The notes beneath the pieces are model-generated. The model was not told the origin of the DNA, did no database searches, and saw nothing but the letters and a program-made list of their open reading frames with translations. This document shows positions 25,467 through 35,188 of a stretch of DNA of 42,846 nt, one piece after another. Each line of letters begins with the position of its first letter. The stretch's first letter is position 1. A program made the translations under genes and the position numbers. Origin of the DNA: Psychrobacter sp. APC 3426 (GTDB taxonomy: Bacteria > Pseudomonadota > Gammaproteobacteria > Pseudomonadales > Moraxellaceae); contig NZ_JASDCF010000027.1 of assembly GCF_030408035.1 (NCBI RefSeq), forward strand, positions 1 through 42,846, given 5' to 3'.

Positions 25467-27035
25467 TTACCCTCGTCTTCTAAGTGTGGTTAGACCTTTG
25501 CCAAAATAGCTTATTAGTAATAACAGGGTTATTATTATCAAGATAGGATAATTTCCCATAAGCATAAAGGGCGTGTTACCAACCCGTGCCTGTATCTCAC
25601 CACGTAGTACAGTACGCTCAAACTGCGGTGCGCGTTTTACAATACGACCTTTATGGTTAATGATAGCGGTAACACCAGTATTGGTCGCTCGAATAAACCA
25701 GCGCCCGTTCTCAAGCGCGCGCATTTGTACCATTTGCAAATGTTGCAATGGTCCTGCTGAAGTGCCAAACCAGGCATCGTTAGAGACGGTCAACAAAAAG
25801 TCAGTATCGATGGCATTTTTACGCGTGGTATCTGGATAAGCTACCTCATAACAGATAGCCGTCCCTATATTGTGTTCACGCACCTTTAGCGGTGACTGCT
25901 GATCACTACCACGACTATAGCTCTTAATATCCTGACTACCGGCCAAACTTGGGAAAATATCGAGCACGCCTTCAAATGGAATATACTCTCCAAAAGGCAC
26001 TAGACGCTGCTTCTTGTATAGGCCTTCCGCTTCTACACCTCGAGCAATCACGCTATTGTAAAATGGGGGATACTTATCCGTACTGGCATTGAATGCCGCT
26101 TTATCCTTATAAGGGATACCAGTTATCCATGTCGTATTGGTCGCATTGGCCATTTCTATCATTTCACTAATAAAGCCCGCAGCCTCATCCTGAAACATCG
26201 GAATAGATGATTCAGGCCACACCACCACATCACGTCCCCACTCAGTGCGCGTTAACTTCGCATAAATCTTTAGCGTTTCTACTTGATATTGCGTCAGCCA
26301 CTTTATATCTTGTGAAATATTACCTTGAATCAATGACACTGACAGATCAGGTGTGCCCTTAGGTTTTGTCCATTGCGGATTGACCAGCCATAATGATGTG
26401 CTAATGGCTAATAACAGTACAGAAACGACGGCATAACTACTGCGTCGAAGCAGTAGCTCTACTAAACTTGCAGCCAATAGTATGGCAACAAAAGAGACGG
26501 CAAAAACACCAGCAACGGGTGCTAAGGACGATAACCAATACTCTTCAGTAAATGCATAACCAACAAATAGCCACGGAAAGCCTGTGAATAACCAAGTTTT
26601 TAACCATTCTTGTAGCACCCAAAGAGCAGCAAATGAAAAGGGTTGTTTGCCTACCATACGGTTAAAGACTAGTGCTAAAAATCCATGAAACAGTCCCATA
26701 CCGAGACCCATCAATCCAATCATAATCAATGCGAGCCACGTTGGAGTATCGCTATAATCATGGATGGCAGTATAGAGCCAAAAGCCGCCGACGCACCATA
26801 GCCCCATACCGTAAGCTTCACCGATAATAAAAGCGCGACGACCACTCATATTTGGTACCAACAGCGCATATAAAATCGCTGGTGACACTATTGCTAGCGG
26901 CCAGAACCCATGAGGCGCTAGCGCAAATAAAAAAATAGCCCCTGCAAGCCATGCTGCTACTAGCGTAAACCATAGCGGTAATTGATTTGAGTGAGTACTC
27001 AAACGCTTTTGTAGATTAATAGTAGACAGGCGCAT
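25467..27035 (-). CDS. lnt: Apolipoprotein N-acyltransferase
   Basis: 522 residues: about six N-terminal transmembrane helices, a periplasmic nitrilase-like domain, and a C-terminal helix. The catalytic triad is present: Glu275 (VVWPESS), Lys342 (YKKQRLVPFGEY), Cys395 (TAICYEVAYPD), close in spacing to E. coli 267/335/387. Lnt adds the third acyl chain to the N-terminal Cys of lipoproteins, needed for Lol transport in most gammaproteobacteria. It is normally an essential chromosomal gene, so a plasmid copy is unusual. It diverges from the DUF411 lipoprotein gene across 239 bases, suggesting linked roles. It looks fully functional. Confidence 0.95.
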   Translation of the reverse strand: MRLSTINLQKRLSTHSNQLPLWFTLVAAWLAGAIFLFALAPHGFWPLAIVSPAILYALLVPNMSGRRAFIIGEAYGMGLWCVGGFWLYTAIHDYSDTPTWLALIMIGLMGLGMGLFHGFLALVFNRMVGKQPFSFAALWVLQEWLKTWLFTGFPWLFVGYAFTEEYWLSSLAPVAGVFAVSFVAILLAASLVELLLRRSSYAVVSVLLLAISTSLWLVNPQWTKPKGTPDLSVSLIQGNISQDIKWLTQYQVETLKIYAKLTRTEWGRDVVVWPESSIPMFQDEAAGFISEMIEMANATNTTWITGIPYKDKAAFNASTDKYPPFYNSVIARGVEAEGLYKKQRLVPFGEYIPFEGVLDIFPSLAGSQDIKSYSRGSDQQSPLKVREHNIGTAICYEVAYPDTTRKNAIDTDFLLTVSNDAWFGTSAGPLQHLQMVQMRALENGRWFIRATNTGVTAIINHKGRIVKRAPQFERTVLRGEIQARVGNTPFMLMGNYPILIIITLLLLISYFGKGLTTLRRRG

Positions 27036-27274
27036 CGCAAATTATCCAAAATTATGAGTTTTGAATTTTTAGTCAAAATCCAAAACTCGGATAGACCTGT
27101 TAATACTACAGGCAGCATTTCAAAATGAAAACTGCTTATGATACCAGTCCGCACTGCTCAATGGATAAATTTACGTACTCCGTTTGATGGGTTATTATGC
27201 TACATTACCAAACGATATGAAGTGTTACTTGACCTTCTATAGCTCACAATATCTACAGTACATGAGAGAGCACT

Positions 27275-27919
27275 ATGACCCCCTTAAAAATAAAATCCAG
27301 TCTTATATTCAATCGTTATCTGTCTAAGGGGTTGCGTAGTACGTTAGTATTACTTGCCGCCTCATCACTATTTGCTTGTAGCCAACCGAGTAGTGGCGTA
27401 TCTGATGCAAGCACAACATCGGCATCAACTGAAGATGTAGTGACTGTTCCGAAGACAGCTGAACCAAACGTTATAAATACTCCTATGATGACATCAGTAA
27501 GTAAACCAGACCTACTAAAAAACGTCTCAGCCACTGTCTATAAAGATGCCAATTGCGGCTGCTGTAAAGAATGGATAAGTCATGCAGAAGATAATGGTCT
27601 AAGTGCAACCGCGCAAGATGTTGCGGACTTAGCCGTATTTAAAGAGCGCTACAGCGTTCCAAATGAAATGCGTTCTTGCCATACTGTAGTCACTACTGAT
27701 GGTTACGTCTTTGAAGGTCATGTACCCGCTAAATATATGGCGCAGTTTTTAGAAAATCCGCCAGTACAAGCTATGGGTCTTGCCGTACCTGGCATGCCTG
27801 TTGGTAGCCCAGGTATGGAGTATCAAAATAAATTCATGCCCTATCAGGTTATGCAGCTCAATAAAGACGGGACGACCCAAGTTTATGCTGATATTGAATC
27901 GGTAGAGCAGCAATTATAG
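27275..27919 (+). CDS. DUF411 metal-binding lipoprotein
   Basis: 214 residues. The lipobox LFAC (Cys35) predicts a lipoprotein; a Ser/Thr-rich linker follows to about residue 85. The DUF411 domain then shows YKDANCGCCKEWISHAED (Cys94, Cys96, Cys97), MRSCHTVV, GHVPAKYM, and GLAVPGMPVGSPGMEY, all family hallmarks. DUF411 (CopG-like) proteins occur with copper and other metal-resistance genes and bind metal through these Cys residues. It diverges from lnt, which could acylate it. The ATG is preceded by GAGAG. Which metal it binds is not evident. Confidence 0.9.
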   Translation: MTPLKIKSSLIFNRYLSKGLRSTLVLLAASSLFACSQPSSGVSDASTTSASTEDVVTVPKTAEPNVINTPMMTSVSKPDLLKNVSATVYKDANCGCCKEWISHAEDNGLSATAQDVADLAVFKERYSVPNEMRSCHTVVTTDGYVFEGHVPAKYMAQFLENPPVQAMGLAVPGMPVGSPGMEYQNKFMPYQVMQLNKDGTTQVYADIESVEQQL

Positions 27920-28287
27920 TGTGTTAGCAGTTAAGAATACTTTGATTATAGTGTTAGCGTTAAAAGTAAATGAGGCAGGTATAAGACTGTTCTATTGCTT
28001 ATAAAATGATTCTTCATCAAAAAAATCATTAGCTATTGCGACTTTAAAAGCAAAAATAACTTTGAATTTGTAACTTTTGATGACAATGTAAGCGGATTTA
28101 TCGGTTATTAACCCTTAAAATAGATAAATAATTAAGGGTTAATACAAGAATATACAGGATGTATCGAAACAATTACGTAATATTACATAAGCCAGTAGGG
28201 AATTAACATCTATATTAATATTATAAATTATTATATTATCTTAATAATTAGTTAGACCCTATATAGGGTAATTACTTCATCCAATAG
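27920..28287. other. AT-rich spacer with palindromes
   Basis: No ORF is supported. ATTAACCCTTAA and its inverse (about 28108-28143, 12-base spacer) and the self-complementary ACCCTATATAGGGT (28256-28269) are present. The repeated AACCCT/AGGGTT theme continues in the hairpin at 28288. It could be a small RNA or regulatory region. Confidence 0.4.
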
Positions 28288-28344
28288 AAAAACGTCTGAG
28301 GGTTAAATCTAAATTATAGATTTAACCCTCAGACGTTTTTTTGC
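28288..28344. terminator. 24-bp perfect hairpin with T tract
   Basis: AAAAACGTCTGAGGGTTAAA.. (28288-28311) pairs fully with 28317-28340 across a 5-base loop, followed by TT. The stem is far longer than a usual terminator, and its nearest upstream plus-strand gene ends 370 bases earlier. It may end an unannotated transcript. 28345-28715 holds no other gene. Confidence 0.7.
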
Positions 28345-28715
28345 TTATAAAACAGTAGAAATTGTGGTCAATCTAGTCAGCTATATTCTGTACATGTTAC
28401 ACAAACTTACATTGTAAAATGTGGGATATTAGCAATTTTTTCGACATCAAAAAAGTATTTTTGGGGTTTTTAAGGGGAATGACAGGCTAAACAACCTATG
28501 CTAAAGTCGGCTTTGTGTTTTGGTCAGCAGCTTGATTTGTAACAGCTTCGTAAGACTTCAATGAGCTGTGATCGCCAATAATCATTTTTTATATGAATAA
28601 TATGCAGCAGAAGTATCAGTCACTATGACATATATATACTTGAGTTATTGAGATTTAATTGACTGCGCTGTTGTTGATAACAGACGATTTTGAATTAACC
28701 GTAGGTATTAGATTT

Positions 28716-29438
28716 ATGAAACAGGCTTTATTGATTTTGTCAGTACTGGGTATGGGCATAGCACAAACGAGTGGTGCTGCTATCACAATCTCTCAAACAA
28801 ATAATACCATCACCAATACTTCTGTGGCATCAAACTACGGTTCATCAAAAAACATCTATAGCACCAAAAGTGGTGCTTATGTTTCTAATAATGATGAAAT
28901 TAGTCAAGCAATTAGCAACCTAAGTGCGCAGGCCAAGCAAAAAGAGAATCAGCTTTCATCATTAAACAGCCGCTTATACGCTGAAAAACAACAGCAGCAA
29001 GTCAATACAGTTCCTGACAGCAATTCAGCCCCCGCTATCGCTGCTGCTCGCGCCTCAAAAGTGGCTTTATCTGGCAGCTCTGGATATTGTGCCCGTTACG
29101 TACGTAAAGCACTACAATCAGCTGGTTATGAATTTACACCCAATCCTTCAGCCTATCAGTACGCCACTCGTGGCACGCTTGATAAAGCAGGTTTTAGCAA
29201 AATCAGTAATGATATGCCAACCCAAGTAGGTGATGTTATTGTCTATGATCGCTCATCAAAGCGCCCGCATGGCCATATCCAAATCTTTGATGGCGAAAAT
29301 TGGATTTCTGATTTCCGTCAGAACAGCATCAGCCCATACAGTGGTGTCTATGCTTATACGACATGGCGCGATTCAAAATACGTGGATGACGCATCCGCAT
29401 CAGATCGTAATATCCACCTTGCTATGAATGATAAATAA
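28716..29438 (+). CDS. Secreted CHAP-domain cysteine amidase/peptidase
   Basis: From the ATG at 28716 (a TTG at 28659 gives an odd extension) the protein has 240 residues. A Sec signal peptide (MKQALLILSVLGMGIAQTSG, then AA) is followed by a Ser/Asn-rich, partly coiled stretch. From about residue 120 it has a CHAP/NlpC-P60-like domain: GYCARYVRKALQSAGYEF with nucleophile Cys125, VGDVIVYD, and HGHIQIFDG with His185/His187. Such enzymes cleave peptidoglycan amide bonds. A host role in cell-wall remodelling or an anti-neighbour role are both possible; no immunity gene is adjacent. A terminator follows. Confidence 0.8.
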   Translation: MKQALLILSVLGMGIAQTSGAAITISQTNNTITNTSVASNYGSSKNIYSTKSGAYVSNNDEISQAISNLSAQAKQKENQLSSLNSRLYAEKQQQQVNTVPDSNSAPAIAAARASKVALSGSSGYCARYVRKALQSAGYEFTPNPSAYQYATRGTLDKAGFSKISNDMPTQVGDVIVYDRSSKRPHGHIQIFDGENWISDFRQNSISPYSGVYAYTTWRDSKYVDDASASDRNIHLAMNDK

Positions 29439-29477
29439 GACTTTCTAAGTCAGCACAACATAGTTGTTATTTCCTCC

Positions 29478-29517
29478 AACCCAGTAGTGATCTTAATATC
29501 ATTGCTGGGTTTTTTTG
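29478..29517 (+). terminator. Terminator after the CHAP gene
   Basis: AACCCAGTAGTGAT / ATCATTGCTGGGTT with one mismatch, 6-base loop, then TTTTTT. Confidence 0.8.
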
Positions 29518-29585
29518 TGCTTAACATCAGGGCGTATTTAACCTTTCATGATTTGATCCGTCAGAAATGAACACTACTGATATCA

Positions 29586-29996
29586 TTACTCATGACAGGA
29601 GTTATCGACAAGCGCGTTTAAAATGCCACATGATGACGCTGGTGCACTACTTGCACATTTCTGGCGCAAAACGGTCAAGTGATGCTTTAAGTGCATCAGT
29701 TCTTCCATTCGTATTTCCACAGCATGAATGTGCTCATCTAGCAAGTTATTCACATCGCCGCAGTCCTTGTCAGGCGACTCCCAGTATTCAAGTAAGATTC
29801 GCACATCATCTAAAGCCATATCGAGCGTACGGCAATGTAGGATAAATTGTAGACGCTCAATGTGCTCTTCATTATATAAACGATAATTCCCTTCGCTACG
29901 AAAAGGCTCGGGTAATAAACGCTCTTTTTCATAATAGCGAATGGTTTCTACTGTGGCACCTGTGCGTTTAGCGAGCTCACCAATTTTGATTGTCAT
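29586..29996 (-). CDS. cadR: MerR-family Cd/Pb/Zn-responsive activator CadR
   Basis: 136 residues. The N-terminal winged HTH (KIGELAKRTGATVETIRYYE) is followed by a dimer helix. Metal-binding Cys lie at 79, 114 and 123, with an extra Cys134 in a tail ending NSCHE. This matches CadR/ZntR/PbrR regulators. It binds a 19-bp-spacer promoter and twists it open when the metal binds. The gene is divergent from cadA, whose upstream region has exactly such a promoter. ATG 29996 follows GAGG. CadR (Cd) is preferred over ZntR because of the Cys pattern, with moderate certainty. Confidence 0.92.
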   Translation of the reverse strand: MTIKIGELAKRTGATVETIRYYEKERLLPEPFRSEGNYRLYNEEHIERLQFILHCRTLDMALDDVRILLEYWESPDKDCGDVNNLLDEHIHAVEIRMEELMHLKHHLTVLRQKCASSAPASSCGILNALVDNSCHE

Positions 29997-30082
29997 AACA
30001 ACCTCTATGATTTAAATAATTAAAGTGGCTGTAAAGACTAGCGCTAGAGAAATTAAAATTACGAAACTGTAGATAAATAACC

Positions 30083-30113
30083 TTGACTCTAAAGCCACTA
30101 TAGGGTTCATAAT
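30083..30113 (+). promoter_or_regulatory. MerR-type promoter/operator of cadA
   Basis: TTGACT (30083-30088), 19-bp spacer, CATAAT (30108-30113). The spacer carries the dyad ACTCTAAAG-CCA-CTATAGGGT (30086-30106). The over-long 19-bp spacing is the hallmark of MerR-family control. Confidence 0.9.
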
Positions 30114-30138
30114 ATCATTATTCAAAGGGTAAATTATT

Positions 30139-32355
30139 ATGAAATATCATATTGAAGGTATGGACTGTGCCAGTTGCATCGGCAAGATTGAAACAGCTTT
30201 GAAACGTATGCCTGGGGTTTCTGATGTTCAGCTGAATTTCGCTACAGAAACGCTAGAGCTAAATTTAGCCCCTGGTGCGCCGACTCAGGCTAGTGATATC
30301 GAAAAAACAATCAAAAGCCTAGGGTTCGGTATATCTGCCAATACTGGTCAACAAACTGTATCGGCTATTGATATTGACAGCGACAATCAGATGGCTCCGC
30401 AGGATAAGCGGTGGTGGCAAACTCAAAAAGGCAAACAGGTTGTTGGTCTCGGTATTTTGATGGGCAGCGCTTATGCACTGTCACTACTGTTCCCCGCTTA
30501 TGGGATATGGGTGTTTGCCATCGCTGTGATTGTAGGCGTTTTTCCATTTGCACGCAAAGCCTTAGCACTGGCTAAAACAGGTTCATTCTTTTCAATTGAA
30601 ACGCTGATGTCCGTCGCCGTGCTTGGCGCACTTATCATTGGTGAAGCTGAAGAGGCCGCAGCGGTTGTCTTTTTGTTCTCAATCGGTGAACTGTTTGAGA
30701 GTATCGCTGCTGATCGCGCTCGCGCTGGCATCAGAGCCTTATCATCGCTGGTTCCGAAAAGTGCGATTTTACTTGATGCTCAAGGTGGGCAGCGTAACGT
30801 TCCAGCGACTTCACTACAAGTGAATGACCTTGTGCTGGTGCGTCCTGGAGATAGGGTATCTGCTGATGGTTCCATTGTTCAAGGTGCGTCCAGCCTTGAT
30901 GATTCGCCCGTGACGGGAGAGTCTGTTCCTGTTGCCAAGACGATGGGTGACAATGTATTTGCAGGGTCAATTAACATCGATGGTGTGCTCCAAGTGCGCG
31001 TAGAAAAGACAGCCGCCGATAACACTATTTCGCGCATTATTGATTTGGTAGAGCAAGCGCAAGCTTCCAAAGCACCCACTGCCCGTTTTATTGAGAAATT
31101 CAGTCGTTACTATACACCGGCTGTGATGGCTATTGCCGCCCTAATTATCATCGTCCCACCGTTAACCATGGGCGGAGATTGGTCAACTTGGTTATATCGA
31201 GGTCTAGCCTTATTATTGATCGCTTGTCCTTGTGCTCTTGTGCTCTCAACACCAGCTGCTATCGCCTCTGGTCTAGCGGTCGGTGCGCGCCGCGGCTTGC
31301 TGATCAAGGGCGGTAGTGCTTTAGAAACCATCGGCCAAGTGAAGACAGTCGCTTTTGACAAGACAGGCACTTTAACTGAAGGCAAACCACGCGTGACCGA
31401 TGTTGTTGACATTACACAAGAGTATTCAAGTGTTCAAGGTCAGGATTCTCAGGATCAGGGTTCTCAAGGTAAAGATAAGGTATTGGCGCTCTTTGCCAGT
31501 GTGGAGACAGGTTCTAGTCACCCGCTTGCTGAAGCTATTGTCAGTCATGCCAAAGCCGCCAAAGTTGTCATACCTGTGGCTTCTAAAGCTTCTGCTACTG
31601 CGGGTAAAGCGGTACACGCAACTATCGCTGGGCGCGCGCTAGCTATCGGTTCGCCTGTTTATGCCGCAGATGAGGCATCAATTTCAGCCGAGCAACAGGC
31701 ACAAATCGAGGCGCTGCAAAATGAGGGCAAGACCGTCTCAGTTCTTTTCGATGAGCAAAGTCGAGAAGTGCTTGGATTGGTCGCACTAAGAGACGAGTTA
31801 CGAGACGACGCTCATGAAGGTGTGGCTCAACTTAAAGCGATGGGTGTGCGCTCCGTCATGCTAACAGGCGACAACCGCTTAACCGCTCAAGCACTTGCCA
31901 GTAATTTAGACGTGGAATGGGAAGCTGAGCTGTTGCCTGAGGACAAACTGCGCTTGCTTAACGAGATGAAGAATAACAGCAAAATAGCGATGGTGGGTGA
32001 TGGTATTAACGATGCGCCAGCACTAGCAACCGCTGATGTTGGCATCGCGATGGGTGGTGGTACCGATGTGGCCATTGAGACGGCCGATATCGCATTATTA
32101 AAAAGTCGTGTTACAGACATGGCCCATCTGATTGCACTTTCGCGTGCCACCATGCGCAACATTCATCAGAACGTCATTTTCGCTTTAGGTCTCAAAGGCG
32201 TCTTTCTGATCACGACCGTATTCGGCATTACTGGACTATGGATTGCGGTTCTAGCTGATGCTGGAGCAACAGTGCTCGTTACTCTCAATGCGTTACGTTT
32301 ACTGCGCTTTAAAGGCGCGCCTCCACTGGTAACTCCGCCTAAAGTAGTTAAATAA
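30139..32355 (+). CDS. cadA: Cd/Zn/Pb-exporting P1B-type ATPase
   Basis: 738 residues. One N-terminal HMA domain has GMDCASC (Cys10, Cys13). The transporter core has CPC at 363-365 in the ion-path helix, the phosphorylation site DKTGT (Asp407), SSHPLAEA for nucleotide binding, and GDGINDAPAL at 620-629. Together with the CPC motif, the absence of Cu-type helix motifs fits P1B-2 (Zn/Cd/Pb) exporters. An unusual Gln/Asp/Ser/Gly-rich insert (QGQDSQDQGSQGKD) sits just after DKTGT. It is expressed from the CadR promoter and is the main resistance determinant of the plasmid. Confidence 0.96.
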   Translation: MKYHIEGMDCASCIGKIETALKRMPGVSDVQLNFATETLELNLAPGAPTQASDIEKTIKSLGFGISANTGQQTVSAIDIDSDNQMAPQDKRWWQTQKGKQVVGLGILMGSAYALSLLFPAYGIWVFAIAVIVGVFPFARKALALAKTGSFFSIETLMSVAVLGALIIGEAEEAAAVVFLFSIGELFESIAADRARAGIRALSSLVPKSAILLDAQGGQRNVPATSLQVNDLVLVRPGDRVSADGSIVQGASSLDDSPVTGESVPVAKTMGDNVFAGSINIDGVLQVRVEKTAADNTISRIIDLVEQAQASKAPTARFIEKFSRYYTPAVMAIAALIIIVPPLTMGGDWSTWLYRGLALLLIACPCALVLSTPAAIASGLAVGARRGLLIKGGSALETIGQVKTVAFDKTGTLTEGKPRVTDVVDITQEYSSVQGQDSQDQGSQGKDKVLALFASVETGSSHPLAEAIVSHAKAAKVVIPVASKASATAGKAVHATIAGRALAIGSPVYAADEASISAEQQAQIEALQNEGKTVSVLFDEQSREVLGLVALRDELRDDAHEGVAQLKAMGVRSVMLTGDNRLTAQALASNLDVEWEAELLPEDKLRLLNEMKNNSKIAMVGDGINDAPALATADVGIAMGGGTDVAIETADIALLKSRVTDMAHLIALSRATMRNIHQNVIFALGLKGVFLITTVFGITGLWIAVLADAGATVLVTLNALRLLRFKGAPPLVTPPKVVK

Positions 32356-32476
32356 AACCCTTCGAAATCAATTAAAAACTAGAGATAGCAGCAGATTTCG
32401 GGGGTGGGTTCTAATAATAAAAATTCCACCGCTACAGTAAACTGCAACCGCATTAGAGTAAATAAGGTTAGACCGT

Positions 32477-34525
32477 ATGTTGATTACAGAATTGGGCTAT
32501 TTTGCCTTGCTTACCGCTTTTGTATTGGCGTTATTGCAGGTAATTCTGCCAACTATTGGTGTTATTCGTAACCAAGTTGCTTGGCAACGACTAGCCCCTA
32601 GCTTAGCTTGGGCACAGTTTGCCGCCATGATAACGTCATTTGGCGCTTTGATAGCAGGTTTTTATTATAATGATTTTAGCCTCAGTTACGTCGCGCAGCA
32701 TTCCAATACGCTGTTGCCTTGGTACTATAAGTTATCGGCGACATGGGGCGGACACGAGGGCTCTTTGCTGCTATGGATGACCATCATGGCCACATGGTGT
32801 GCACTGGTATCATACTTTAGTCGCGGCTTGCCGTTATCAATGCGTGCGCGGGTATTAGTTATTTTGGCCGGTGTACAGTTAATGATGCTAACAATGCTGA
32901 TATTTACCTCGTCACCGTTTGAGCGTACCTTACCCAATCTAGCGGTCGATGGCGCTGATTTAAATCCTGTCCTACAAGATTTCGGTCTGATTATTCATCC
33001 GCCCATGTTATATATGGGCTATGTGGGTATGGTAGTGCCTTTTGCATTTTGTATGGCGGCATTGTGGGAAGGGCGTTTAGATGCTGCTTGGACACGCTGG
33101 TCACGTCCATGGGCGCTCGCGGCTTGGGGATTTTTGACCATTGGTATTGCACTGGGCTCGTGGTGGGCCTACTACGAGCTTGGCTGGGGCGGTTGGTGGT
33201 TTTGGGATCCGGTAGAGAACGCCTCGTTTATGCCTTGGCTTGTCGGCTTAGCATTGCTGCATTCATTAGCAGTCACTGAAAAGCGCGGGGTGTTTAAAGC
33301 ATGGACCATCATGCTGGCTATTTTCGCCTTTGCCTTAAGCTTGCTTGGCACGTTCCTGGTACGCTCTGGAGTCCTTACCTCAGTGCATTCGTTTGCCGCT
33401 GATCCGACGCGTGGTTTGGTCATCTTAGCTATTCTTGGCATTATCATCGGTAGTGGTCTATTAATGTTTGCCGTTCGCGGTTGGCGTTTAACCGTTGAAA
33501 GTCAATATCAGCTGATTTCACGTGAGTCCTTTTTAGTGATCAATAACGCCATCATTTTGATTGCAACCTTAGTGGTGCTGCTCGGCACCCTCTATCCTAT
33601 TATCGCTGATGCCTTTAGTCTCGGTCAGGTATCTGTAGGGCCTCCATACTTCAATGCGCTGTTTGTGCCTTTGACATGGCTGTTGTTAATCGCTATGGGT
33701 ATGGGCTCTAATATTCGCTGGAAACAAGATAAGCGTCCGTTACTAGGGGTGGGTATCGCCATTGCCGCTAGTAGTATCGTATTGGCTGCTATTATCGCCT
33801 ACTTTACCAGTCCATCTGCTATGTTCAATATTGGCGTGACTTTAGCGGTGAGCTTTTGGGTACTGCTATGGATGATCGTTGACTTTAGAGACAAAACCAA
33901 GAACGCCCCTAATTTCTTTAAAGGTCTGCGTCAGCTGCGTCTTAGCTATTGGGGTCAACAGACTGCTCATATTGGCGTATTGGTTGCTGTCATTGGCATA
34001 GCCTTTACTAGTAGCCTGAGTATTGAGCGTGACGTAGCAATGGGTATTGGCGATACAGTCAATGTTCAAGGTTACGATTTTGAAGTAACTGAATTTTTTG
34101 AAATAAAGGGTAGTAACTTTGATGCAACGCAAGCGCAAGTGGTGGTATCCAAAGACGGTCGTGAAGTGGCGAAACTGACTCCAGAAAAGCGTACTTATAT
34201 TATCAGCACGATGCCAACAACTGAAGCTGCTATTGACCCCAGTCTTATGCGCGATGTTTATGTCGCACTGGGCGAACCTATTGCCGATGGTAGTAACCAA
34301 TGGGCATTAAGGATTTATGTAAAACCATTAATTCGCTGGATTTGGTTAGGGGCAATTATCATGGCTCTAGGTGGATTAATTAGTATGCTTGATAAACGAT
34401 ACCGCATCAAAAAAATTAAAGCTCCGTTGCTAGTTACTGGTAGTTTGGCTACTTATGGAGTCAATGAGGTAGCTATTGAGCAGGCAATCTCAGTATCGAC
34501 GATGTCGACACTAAAGGAGAAATAA
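32477..34525 (+). CDS. ccmF: Cytochrome c haem lyase subunit CcmF
   Basis: 682 residues, about 15 transmembrane helices. The WWD haem-handling domain is present (WAYYELGWGGWWFWDP around residue 230-245, then VENASFMPWL), and WGGHEGSLLLW lies near residue 95. With CcmH and CcmI it ligates haem from CcmE to apocytochrome c on the periplasmic side. It is the first gene of ccmFGHI. ccmA-E are not on the plasmid, so it would need the host's haem-delivery genes. ATG 32477 lies after AAGGTTAG. Length is normal. Confidence 0.95.
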   Translation: MLITELGYFALLTAFVLALLQVILPTIGVIRNQVAWQRLAPSLAWAQFAAMITSFGALIAGFYYNDFSLSYVAQHSNTLLPWYYKLSATWGGHEGSLLLWMTIMATWCALVSYFSRGLPLSMRARVLVILAGVQLMMLTMLIFTSSPFERTLPNLAVDGADLNPVLQDFGLIIHPPMLYMGYVGMVVPFAFCMAALWEGRLDAAWTRWSRPWALAAWGFLTIGIALGSWWAYYELGWGGWWFWDPVENASFMPWLVGLALLHSLAVTEKRGVFKAWTIMLAIFAFALSLLGTFLVRSGVLTSVHSFAADPTRGLVILAILGIIIGSGLLMFAVRGWRLTVESQYQLISRESFLVINNAIILIATLVVLLGTLYPIIADAFSLGQVSVGPPYFNALFVPLTWLLLIAMGMGSNIRWKQDKRPLLGVGIAIAASSIVLAAIIAYFTSPSAMFNIGVTLAVSFWVLLWMIVDFRDKTKNAPNFFKGLRQLRLSYWGQQTAHIGVLVAVIGIAFTSSLSIERDVAMGIGDTVNVQGYDFEVTEFFEIKGSNFDATQAQVVVSKDGREVAKLTPEKRTYIISTMPTTEAAIDPSLMRDVYVALGEPIADGSNQWALRIYVKPLIRWIWLGAIIMALGGLISMLDKRYRIKKIKAPLLVTGSLATYGVNEVAIEQAISVSTMSTLKEK

Positions 34526-35188
34526 ATGACTATGTCGAATAATACTCCTGAGCAAAAAGATAGCCAAAACAGTAAGCAGCGTAACCCAAAGACAATGAAA
34601 AAAAAGCAGACGAAGCTATGGTTCTTAATTCCGCTTATCCTCTTTTTTGGTTTGGTAGTTATATTGTACATGCGCTTAGGTAAACCAACAGACATTGTGA
34701 CCAATACCGCTCTTGAGCGTCCGGTTCCTACCTTTGAGCTGCCGTTATTAGCAGATACTACCCGTACTATCACCAATGATAATTTGCCGGATAAGCCGTT
34801 TTTACTTAATGTTTGGGGCTCATGGTGCCCAACTTGCGTTATTGAGCATCCGTTTTTAATGCAACTAGAAGAGCGCGGCGTTGATATCGTTGGTGTGAAT
34901 TATAAGGATGAGATTGGTAATGCGCTCAGTTACTTAAACCGAGGCGGTGATCCATTTTCTATGTCTATTCAGGATTCATTGGGTCAGTTTGCTCTAGACT
35001 TAGGCATAACTGGTGCGCCCGAAACCTTTGTTGTGGATGGAGATGGCATCATTCGTCAGCATATTGTTGGTGAGATTAATGAAGCCAATTGGCAACAGCG
35101 TGTTAAGCCGTGCCTGACAGTACTTAATAAGGCTAATAAGAACAACGATAGTCCTGATCTCATTCAGGTTGAGGAGATGTGCAAATGA
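34526..35188 (+). CDS. ccmG: Thioredoxin-like CcmG/DsbE
   Basis: 220 residues. A basic cytoplasmic tail and a membrane anchor (about 30-50) are followed by a periplasmic thioredoxin fold. The active site is WCPTC (Cys101, Cys104), with GAPETF holding the cis-Pro. It reduces the CXXCH cysteines of apocytochrome c, or CcmH, before haem attachment. Its ATG is directly after the ccmF stop, with AAGGAGA inside the end of ccmF, so the genes are tightly coupled. It is about 35 residues longer than E. coli CcmG at the termini. Confidence 0.93.
   Translation: MTMSNNTPEQKDSQNSKQRNPKTMKKKQTKLWFLIPLILFFGLVVILYMRLGKPTDIVTNTALERPVPTFELPLLADTTRTITNDNLPDKPFLLNVWGSWCPTCVIEHPFLMQLEERGVDIVGVNYKDEIGNALSYLNRGGDPFSMSIQDSLGQFALDLGITGAPETFVVDGDGIIRQHIVGEINEANWQQRVKPCLTVLNKANKNNDSPDLIQVEEMCK

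Noticed and set aside
33866..34300. 144-aa minus-strand ORF inside ccmF
   Set aside because: Overlaps a clearly coding membrane-protein gene and has no recognisable domain or start signal.
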